Assembly: GCA_035541995.1 (NCBI GenBank)
Contig: DATKMG010000418.1
Coordinates: 1 to 8,719 of the forward strand
DNA length: 8,719 nucleotides
Reading direction: 5' to 3'
Source of the DNA: DATKMG01 sp035541995
GTDB lineage: Bacteria; Acidobacteriota; Terriglobia; Versatilivoradales; Versatilivoraceae
This document shows, piece after piece, positions 1 through 6,036 of this stretch. The notes below the pieces were generated by a model. It saw nothing but the letters and a program-made list of their open reading frames with translations. It was not told where the DNA came from and searched no databases. Position 1 is the first letter of the stretch; each line of letters opens with the position of its first letter. The position numbers and the translations under genes are program-made.

Positions 1-618
1 GAAGGCTGCATAGCCGGCCCGCAGCTCTTCCAACAACACCCCCATCGACCAGCCATCCGAGGCGATGTGATGGATCACGATCAGCAGGATGGCCTGCTCA
101 GGACCCAGACGAATCAGAGTGGCTCTCAGCATCAGGTCTCGCGACAGGTCAAAGGGACGTTGAGCTTCCTTTTTGAGGATGACATTCACATCGCTGGTTT
201 GCGATACTGGGTCGGCTGTCTCCAAATTGAACAACGACCACTCTACAAGTCGGTCTTCGGCAATTACTTGAACGGGGCTCCCATCGAAATGAGAATAAGT
301 GGTTCTCAAAGATTCGTGGCGCTTCACAATGGTGTTGAACGCCAGGCGTAGAGCGTCGAGGTTCAGTGGGCCCCGGAGCTCCGCAGCCCAACCAACGCTG
401 TAAAGAGGGCTCGAAGGTTCTATCTGGTCTAGAAACCAAAGCCGCTGTTGGCCAAATGACAGAGGAAAAGGCCCACTCCCCGTTCGGCGGGGAACCTTCG
501 CGGATCTAGGGTTACCGGCCAATTGTCCCAAAAACCTTCGTTCCAGTAACTGGCGCTTGGCTGGAGATAATTCAGACCATTCGTTTACGCTGTGTTCTCT
601 GCTCCGTTCGGATGCCAT
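1..618 (-). CDS. Nonribosomal peptide synthetase, N-terminal part (condensation domain), truncated by window edge
   Basis: This is the start of a second NRPS protein; 206 residues are visible and the reading frame is still open at base 1. Residues 17-29 read LSPAKRQLLERRF, the short helix commonly found before condensation domains. Core C1 (PLSFGQQRLWFLDQ) lies at about 52-65, C2 (RHESLRT) at 100-106 and the catalytic C3 motif HHIASDGWS at 183-191. The active-site second His and the DG pair are intact, so this half of the domain looks functional and of the ordinary peptide-bond-forming type. The start is the ATG at 616-618. An in-frame TGA lies two codons upstream, and an AAGGGGGG ribosome binding site sits 7 nt before the ATG. 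The gene overlaps the 3' end of the upstream NRPS gene by 47 bp. The domain should accept the chain from the last carrier of that protein. Adenylation and later domains would lie beyond the window. Confidence 0.93.
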   Translation of the reverse strand, partial: MASERSREHSVNEWSELSPAKRQLLERRFLGQLAGNPRSAKVPRRTGSGPFPLSFGQQRLWFLDQIEPSSPLYSVGWAAELRGPLNLDALRLAFNTIVKRHESLRTTYSHFDGSPVQVIAEDRLVEWSLFNLETADPVSQTSDVNVILKKEAQRPFDLSRDLMLRATLIRLGPEQAILLIVIHHIASDGWSMGVLLEELRAGYAAF

Positions 619-3600
619 GTGTCATCCCCCCTTGCGACTCTTTCAAGTCTGAAGAGTCAAGCTCCTTCAGGAATCTCTCGAGAATCCTGTTTGCCAAATC
701 TGCGATCCTTGGAGATTCAAACAGGGTTCGCAGAGGCAAGTTCACCTTGAGGGTCTCGCTTATTCGCGAGATGGCCTGCATGGCCAGTAGAGAATGCCCA
801 CCTAACTCAAAAAAGTCGTCATAGATTCCAAAATTGGAAGCCTTTAACACATCGGCCCAGATTATGGCGAGTTCTTTCTCAATGGGGTTCCGTGGCTTCT
901 CCAGGGGTTGTCCTATCCTACTGTCAAGTATGTCAGGCAAGGGCAATGCGCTGCGGTCCACTTTCCCGTTTGGGGTTAGTGGCATGCTCTCCAAGAATTC
1001 AAACCTTGAAGGAACCAAGGTGGTCGGCAAGTGCAACAACAAGAACCGCCTCAGTTCATTCTTGAGTTCTTCACAGCGCGCACGAGCCACAACATAAGCA
1101 ACGAGAACAGGAGAATCCGGGGACCTATCGATGGAGATGACGACTGAAGACTGAACAGCAGGATGGAGTAGAAGAATCGCTGAGATCTCGTCAGGCTCGA
1201 CACGGACCCCTCGGATCTTCACTTGGTGATCGAGCCGCCCAAGAAACTCCAGGGACCCATCCAGTAGATAACGGCCTTGGTCTCCTGTCAAATAGAGTAA
1301 ATCGTCTTCATCCTGTCGAAATGGATTCGCGACGAAATGCTCTGCGGTTTCTTGCGGAGCGTTGGCATAACCCAGGCTGCGGAAAGGGGTACGCAAAACG
1401 ATCTCTCCAATTTCACCCAAGCCGCACATCTGCCGTCCTTTTTTCATGATCATTGCTTGGGTGTTTGGCAGTGGATACCCTACGGGCTGAATTCCGGGTT
1501 TGGCTGGAGTCGGGACCTCAAAGTAGCATTTTACCAGTGTAGTCTCTGTGGGCCCGTACAGATTAACTATGGTTCCTTGAAAATGATGGTTCTCCCGCCA
1601 GAGTCGAACAAGACCCTCAGCTAACGGCTCGCCGGCAAAGAACACGGTCCGCAAAGATTCTAAATCGACAGTTTCAGTGCACGTCGCCAGCCAGGACTGA
1701 GCTAAGGAAGGAACAGCGTGCAGGAGTGTGACCTTCGCACGACCTAACCAGGGCAATATTTGACCCGGAACTGAACCCTCGGCTTCCTCTGGCAGACAAA
1801 TCGTGGCGCCGCTGGTTAAGGGTAGAAACACATCGCGCAGTACGACGTCAAAAGAAAGGCCGGACAACTGGGCCACACGGTCCGAGGGCCCCACCTGGAA
1901 AGTCCGGCGCTGCCAATTCAAAAAATGGCTCAGACTCCGATGAACACCCACCACTGCTTTCGGGACACCAGTGGAGCCCGAAGTGAAGAATATGTAGGCT
2001 GGATCGCACGCTCTGGCTGCCTGGGGGATGCATGGTTTGGAGGGCACACCGAGGTCGAGTTTTCCGCATTTCCCATTATCCGCACCGAGAGTCAAAAGGG
2101 TCGGTGACGAGGACACAGTCAACAAATCATGAACGTCGGCCCCGTCGACCACCAACAGGTATCGGGCTCCTGCTTGCTCCAGCATTAATCGACGACGCTT
2201 GGGAGGCAAAGCCGGATCAAGGGTCATTAGTACCCCACCACTCTGAAATGCCGCCACCATTCCCACAATCAACCCGAAACTTCGAGGCCCGGTTGCCGCA
2301 ACGACATCTCCTTTCTGCAGTCCCATTGTCCAGAGTTTCCGGGTTAGTTCGGAGGCTCGCTGTGCCAACGCCGCATAGCTCCAGGTTCGATTTCCCAGCT
2401 TCACGGCGGGATGATCCGGGACTTCTTCTGCCCAGGATAAGAACTGTGAGGTCACCAAGGGTTGCTCCGAAGCAGGCAAGGGCACCGTGGGATCAGGCAA
2501 TATCCGTTTGGCTTCAGGTGTCACCAAGGAATATTCGCCAGCCGGCTTGGTGGGCTCAATGACAATTTGCTGCAGAAGAAGATGATATTGGTTGAGTAAT
2601 TCTCGGATCCGGCTGGCCGAAAACAAATCAGCGTTGTAGACCAAATCCAAAAGAACGCAATCCGTTTCGTCCCGGATGTAAAGGGTCATATCAAACTTCG
2701 ACTCGGTTTCAGGAAACGACAAGACTTCGGATCGCAGACCACACAGCCGAAAGGATTCCCTGAAGTAAGCGTGAGCATTAACAAACACCTGGAACAACGG
2801 GGTCAGATTCAAATTTCGCTCAGGATCGAGTTGCTCGACGACCTTTTCAAAGGGGAAATCCTGATGTTCGTAACTTTGCAGGGTTACTTGCCGAAGTCTT
2901 TCCAAGAACCCCAGAAACGTAGGATTCCCGCGGGACTGGAGACGCAGAACGAGATTATTGATGAAGAATCCAATCACCCCTTCGGTTTCAAAACGCCGAC
3001 GATTGGCTATGGGGACCCCGATTACAATCTCTTCTTGCCCGCAGAGGCGATGCAGGAGGATCTGAAATGCAGTGAGGAGGACCATGAAGAGTGAAGCCGC
3101 ATGTTGTTGGCCCAGGACCTTTAAGGAATTGGATAAGTCGCGGCTTAATTGCAGCGTGATTCGTTTCCCGCGGTGCGTACGTGAGGCGGCGCGCGTTGCA
3201 TCCATCGGCAGTTTGAGGAGAAAAGGTGCACCGGCAAGCTGATTCTTCCAGTAGTCCCTCTCACGGTCGAGGACATCACCTTGCAGCCACTCACGCAGCC
3301 AAACTGCATAGTCAGCGTATTGACAAGGCAGTTCAGGAAGTAAGGAAGACCTCCCTTCAAGAAAGGCTTGATAGAGGATTTCCAATTCATCGAAAAGAAT
3401 TCTCACAGACCAGCCATCAAAAATTATGTGATGGGTTTGAATCAGCAGGGTGTGATCTTCTTTTTCGAAACGAAGCAGCTTCAATCGCAGTAAGGAATCG
3501 TTCTGTAAATCAAATCGGCGTCTGGCCTCTGCTTTCGCAAGAGAACGGGACTTGGCAACTCGCCTTGACTCCGGGATGCCTGGAAGATCAACAATTGCCA

Positions 3601-4123
3601 AAGAAAGCCTTCTTTCCGAGGCGATGCGTTGGACTGCATGACCGTTAATGGTCACAATGTTGGTCCGAAGGATCTCATGGCGACGGATGATTTCATTGAA
3701 ACTCTGTTCCAGGGCTACGACATTCAAAGGCCCGGCCAATCGCACGCACAAAGTAATCGTGTAAGCCGTGGAGCTTTCCGTAAGCTGATCGAGAAACCAG
3801 AGCCTCTCCTGGGCAAAAGAGAGAGGAAAATCCGTCCCTGATCGGGGACCCCTGACCAATGCCGGAACGTCCTGGTTCCTTCCTTTCGTGGCGGCGGCTT
3901 GAAGAACGTCTGCCAGACTAGCTACGGTTGGGTGTTTAAAAAATGCGCTCATTGGGAGGTCGACTTGGAACTTCCTGTTGATGCGTGAAACCATCTTGAT
4001 GGCTAGTAGTGAGTTGCCTCCCAGCTCAAGAAACTCCTCATGAATCCCGACGCGCTGGACTCCAAGAACCTCCGCCCATATTCCCGCAACGATTTCTTCT
4101 ATCGCATTACGAGGAGAGAGCAT
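572..4123 (-). CDS. Nonribosomal peptide synthetase, domains T-C-A-T (1183 aa)
   Basis: A modular megasynthase that activates one amino acid and condenses it with an upstream acyl or peptidyl thioester. Numbering is from the ATG at 4121-4123. The first carrier (T) domain is at about 2-77, with its phosphopantetheine serine in LELGGNSLL (Ser38). The C domain is at about 98-530, with HHIIFDGWS at 231-239 and QYADYAVW near 268. The A domain is at about 555-1060: A3 FFTSGSTGVPK (712-722), A5 NLYGPTETT (854-862), A7 YLTGDQGR (944-951), A8 GRLDHQVKIRGVRVEPDE (962-979) and A10 PLTPNGKVDR with Lys1054. The second T domain is at about 1077-1150 with FFELGGHSLL (Ser1111). All catalytic motifs look intact. 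No thioesterase, epimerase or terminal reductase is present. A GTG at 4130-4132 would add three residues, but a GAGG 8 nt before the ATG favours the ATG; an in-frame TAG closes the frame further upstream. The N-terminal T domain lacks its own A domain, which is unusual. The C-terminal tail after residue 1150 is polar and may be a docking segment for the next NRPS. Confidence 0.96.
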   Translation of the reverse strand: MLSPRNAIEEIVAGIWAEVLGVQRVGIHEEFLELGGNSLLAIKMVSRINRKFQVDLPMSAFFKHPTVASLADVLQAAATKGRNQDVPALVRGPRSGTDFPLSFAQERLWFLDQLTESSTAYTITLCVRLAGPLNVVALEQSFNEIIRRHEILRTNIVTINGHAVQRIASERRLSLAIVDLPGIPESRRVAKSRSLAKAEARRRFDLQNDSLLRLKLLRFEKEDHTLLIQTHHIIFDGWSVRILFDELEILYQAFLEGRSSLLPELPCQYADYAVWLREWLQGDVLDRERDYWKNQLAGAPFLLKLPMDATRAASRTHRGKRITLQLSRDLSNSLKVLGQQHAASLFMVLLTAFQILLHRLCGQEEIVIGVPIANRRRFETEGVIGFFINNLVLRLQSRGNPTFLGFLERLRQVTLQSYEHQDFPFEKVVEQLDPERNLNLTPLFQVFVNAHAYFRESFRLCGLRSEVLSFPETESKFDMTLYIRDETDCVLLDLVYNADLFSASRIRELLNQYHLLLQQIVIEPTKPAGEYSLVTPEAKRILPDPTVPLPASEQPLVTSQFLSWAEEVPDHPAVKLGNRTWSYAALAQRASELTRKLWTMGLQKGDVVAATGPRSFGLIVGMVAAFQSGGVLMTLDPALPPKRRRLMLEQAGARYLLVVDGADVHDLLTVSSSPTLLTLGADNGKCGKLDLGVPSKPCIPQAARACDPAYIFFTSGSTGVPKAVVGVHRSLSHFLNWQRRTFQVGPSDRVAQLSGLSFDVVLRDVFLPLTSGATICLPEEAEGSVPGQILPWLGRAKVTLLHAVPSLAQSWLATCTETVDLESLRTVFFAGEPLAEGLVRLWRENHHFQGTIVNLYGPTETTLVKCYFEVPTPAKPGIQPVGYPLPNTQAMIMKKGRQMCGLGEIGEIVLRTPFRSLGYANAPQETAEHFVANPFRQDEDDLLYLTGDQGRYLLDGSLEFLGRLDHQVKIRGVRVEPDEISAILLLHPAVQSSVVISIDRSPDSPVLVAYVVARARCEELKNELRRFLLLHLPTTLVPSRFEFLESMPLTPNGKVDRSALPLPDILDSRIGQPLEKPRNPIEKELAIIWADVLKASNFGIYDDFFELGGHSLLAMQAISRISETLKVNLPLRTLFESPRIADLANRILERFLKELDSSDLKESQGGMTHGIRTEQRTQRKRMV
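626..633 (-). promoter_or_regulatory. Ribosome binding site of the second NRPS gene
   Basis: On the minus strand AAGGGGGG precedes the ATG at 616-618 by 7 nt. It lies inside the coding sequence of the upstream NRPS. Together with the in-frame TGA just before the ATG it fixes the start of the downstream gene. The arrangement suggests translational coupling, which would keep the two partner proteins at similar levels (inference). Confidence 0.6.
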
Positions 4124-4129
4124 TATCGA

Positions 4130-4135
4130 CACCTC
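4130..4135 (-). promoter_or_regulatory. Ribosome binding site of the first NRPS gene
   Basis: GAGGTG on the minus strand lies 6 nt (GAGG 8 nt) before the ATG at 4121-4123. The competing in-frame GTG at 4130-4132 overlaps this same motif and has no purine-rich sequence at a suitable distance upstream. This decides the start in favour of the ATG. Confidence 0.6.
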
Positions 4136-4163
4136 GACGGGCCTGTACCAGGCAAAGAGGACC

Positions 4164-4432
4164 TAGACTAGTTTCTGTCGCGAAACTGGGTGACTGCAGA
4201 AAACTCCCCCCCACTTCCTAGCCACATTTAGAGCCGCGGACCTGTAGAATCACAGGTCCGCGCTACCCTGTCGAATTGTGAGGAGTAGCGCAGACTCCTG
4301 CCTCTCAAGGAGTCTGCGGCTCTAGAACGAAGGAACATCTCCATTGTCGCAGAGAGAGACCCAATCTATTCGCCGCTTTCAACATCAGTATTTATGCCGT
4401 TTTTCAGGCGTTTCGCGACAGAAACTAGACTA
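4164..4432. repeat. 269-bp element bounded by 23-bp inverted repeats (MITE-like or paired operator)
   Basis: The left arm (4164-4186) and right arm (4410-4432) are inverted copies matching at 22 of 23 positions. Each arm also contains its own short palindrome, GTTTC-TGTCGC-GAAAC in the left arm and its complement in the right. The arms enclose a smaller pair of hairpins and no ORF of note. The structure fills most of the gap between the aminotransferase and the first NRPS gene; its left arm ends 40 nt before the NRPS start codon. A miniature inverted-repeat transposable element is the simplest reading. I see no convincing target-site duplication at the outer edges. Alternatively the arms could be two binding sites for one dimeric regulator. 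Confidence 0.55.
4229..4324. repeat. Pair of head-to-head REP-like palindromes (BIME-like)
   Basis: Unit 1 (4229-4266) folds into an 11-bp perfect stem (4235-4245 with 4252-4262) around a 6-nt loop. Unit 2 (4285-4324) folds into an 11-bp perfect stem (4289-4299 with 4308-4318) around an 8-nt loop. Reverse-complemented, unit 2 matches unit 1 at its ends: TAGAGCCGC(G/A)GAC at the start and TC(C/T)GCGCTAC at the finish. The inner stem bases differ but keep pairing (GGACCTGT with ACAGGTCC, against AGACTCCT with AGGAGTCT). Such covariation between two copies of a hairpin is the signature of a structured interspersed repeat. An 18-nt spacer separates the units. Neither stem is followed by a T-run, so these are not ordinary intrinsic terminators, though they could stabilise or attenuate a transcript crossing the gap. 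Confidence 0.7.
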
Positions 4433-4491
4433 AGAGTGGAACCCTCCCTCCCGGTTCTTACAGGTCTTAGGCAGCTATTCCAACCTGTCAC

Positions 4492-5691
4492 TCAAATCCC
4501 ATGTGACTTGGTTCTCCGGGATGCACATACTATCTCTTTGACTGCCGCAGTCACTCGGGCAACCTGTTCTTCCGTCATCGCCGGATACAGTGGTAGCGAG
4601 ACTAGGCGGGGATAGAGTTTCAATGCTCGTGGACACGGGCTCTGCGCAATCGACTCAAGTCGGGAATAGTAGGGATGAATGGGAATAGGGATGAAATGAA
4701 CGCTTGCGCCGATGCTCCGTTCACGTAAGGCCTGAATGAACTCAGCTCGGTCGATCTTCAGCATGCCTAATTGAAGTCGGAGCGCATAAAGATGCCAGGA
4801 ATGACGGCACGTCGAGTGATTGGGAGGAGGCTCCACTTCCGGAATATCAGCGAAGGCCTGTTGGTACATCTCTGCGTACTGGGATCGCTTTTCAATAAAG
4901 GACTCCTGCTTGTGCAGCTGGTGAATCCCAACTGCAGACTGGAGGTCACTGAGGTTGTACTTGAACCCGCATTCCACGACCTCGTAATACCAATTCCCTT
5001 TTTCCGAATAACGATTCCAGGCATCCTTACTGATTCCATGGAGGCAGAGAATCCGCATTTTCTCAAGCAGATCCATGTTATGAGTTGTCAACATGCCACC
5101 TTCACCGGTGGTCAAATTCTTGGTGGCATAGAAGCTGAAGGCAACGACATCGCTACGGCAGCCGGTCTCTGGATTCCCAGCTCCAATCGGGAATCCCCGA
5201 TAATGCGAACCTACAGCATGCGCTGCATCTTCCACAACATAGAGGTTATGTTGCTTGGCAAGAGACCAGATCGAATCCATGTCGCAAGGCAATCCCCCTA
5301 GATGAACAGGGATAATCGCCCGGGTCCGAGGCGTGATTCGGCTCGCAACGGACTGGGGGTCGAGATTCCCGTCCGCTCCGACATCGGCTAGCACGGGCGT
5401 GGCTCCAACCTGGAGAATTGTGTTTACCGTTGCACAGAAAGTCAGGGGCGTGGTAATCACTTCTTCTCCTGGTCCGATTCCCAAGGCTGCGAGTGCCAGA
5501 TGGAGTCCGGCCGTACAGGAATTGACGGCCAACGAAAAAGGCGCGCGAGAGTAGGCTCGAAACTCCTTTTCGAACCGGGTGGTTCTAGGACCGGTCGTCA
5601 GCCAACCGGACTTCAAGGTCGCAACGACCTCTTCGATTTCCTCATCTCCTATTGATGGAAGGTTGTAAGGGATGAACGACAATTCGGTCAT
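4492..5691 (-). CDS. DegT/DnrJ/EryC1/StrS family PLP-dependent nucleotide-sugar aminotransferase
   Basis: A 399-residue enzyme, full length for this fold-type I aminotransferase family, which moves an amino group (usually from glutamate) onto the keto group of a nucleotide-linked sugar. Visible motifs: GWLTTGP at 29-35 near the N terminus; EDAAHAVGS at 154-162, with Asp155 expected to hold the PLP pyridine nitrogen; SFYATKNLTTGEGGM at 186-200, with Lys191 as the Schiff-base lysine; GFKYNLSDLQSAVG at 242-255. The active-site set is complete, so it should be catalytic. The start is the ATG at 5689-5691; only a weak GAG lies at ribosome-binding distance. The gene follows a UDP-sugar 4,6-dehydratase in the same direction, which suggests C4 amination of a 4-keto-6-deoxy-HexNAc, as in PglE or PseC. 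The exact sugar and stereochemistry cannot be read from sequence. A role in making an unusual amino acid or starter for the NRPS is possible but less likely. Confidence 0.93.
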   Translation of the reverse strand: MTELSFIPYNLPSIGDEEIEEVVATLKSGWLTTGPRTTRFEKEFRAYSRAPFSLAVNSCTAGLHLALAALGIGPGEEVITTPLTFCATVNTILQVGATPVLADVGADGNLDPQSVASRITPRTRAIIPVHLGGLPCDMDSIWSLAKQHNLYVVEDAAHAVGSHYRGFPIGAGNPETGCRSDVVAFSFYATKNLTTGEGGMLTTHNMDLLEKMRILCLHGISKDAWNRYSEKGNWYYEVVECGFKYNLSDLQSAVGIHQLHKQESFIEKRSQYAEMYQQAFADIPEVEPPPNHSTCRHSWHLYALRLQLGMLKIDRAEFIQALRERSIGASVHFIPIPIHPYYSRLESIAQSPCPRALKLYPRLVSLPLYPAMTEEQVARVTAAVKEIVCASRRTKSHGI

Positions 5692-5805
5692 ATTTAATAC
5701 TCAAAACAAGTGCTAAGACTCTTCAAGGTGCGAGCTGATCTTCGAACGGCCACCTGCTTCAGCAGTTCCGAGAGGCCTTTTGCCTTGGGTCTTTACGAAG
5801 ACACC

Positions 5806-6036
5806 TCAGGATTCTCTGGCACTCGCAGGAGAACCAAGGCCTTTCGGCAAGTCGTTCAAATTAAAAAAGTTGTACAGCGAGAGGCAACAAAATCCCTTGA
5901 CCTTGGCCCTTTTGTCGCTCTTTATTGGGATTGGGAAGCAGCGTTCCCAATATGGACGAGGAGTTTCTATGCTAAGAGCAGCTTCCTTAACGAGAGGATT
6001 TTTGGCCACTTCCTCTCTGGTCGGGCGTTTACCCAT
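5806..6036 (-). CDS. Possible small ORF (76 aa) overlapping the dehydratase stop, unrecognised
   Basis: The ATG at 6034-6036 overlaps the dehydratase stop codon in an ATGGGTAA arrangement (8-bp overlap), a layout typical of translational coupling. The first 25 or so residues (beginning MGKRPTREEVAKNP) have a plausible soluble, charged, helix-forming composition. The remainder is less convincing and includes clustered Cys and Phe. I recognise no family, there is no clear Shine-Dalgarno sequence, and an 8-bp inverted repeat lies inside the ORF. It could be a real coupled gene, a remnant of a longer gene, or chance. It is the only candidate in the roughly 340-bp gap between the dehydratase and the aminotransferase. 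Confidence 0.22.
   Translation of the reverse strand: MGKRPTREEVAKNPLVKEAALSIETPRPYWERCFPIPIKSDKRAKVKGFCCLSLYNFFNLNDLPKGLGSPASARES
5930..5951. repeat. 8-bp perfect hairpin in the dehydratase-aminotransferase gap
   Basis: ATTGGGAA (5930-5937) and TTCCCAAT (5944-5951) are perfect inverted copies around a 6-nt loop. No T-run follows on either strand, so it is not a standard terminator. It could be an mRNA processing or stability element in the intercistronic region, or chance. Confidence 0.35.

Noticed and set aside
2032..2562. Long plus-strand ORF (176 codons) opposite the NRPS adenylation domain
   Set aside because: It is a shadow of the high-GC NRPS reading frame; the minus-strand frame carries all adenylation core motifs.
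4460..4488. Possible terminator after the aminotransferase (ACAGGT ... ACCTGT)
   Set aside because: The stem is only 6 bp with a 17-nt loop and no T-run follows on the minus strand.
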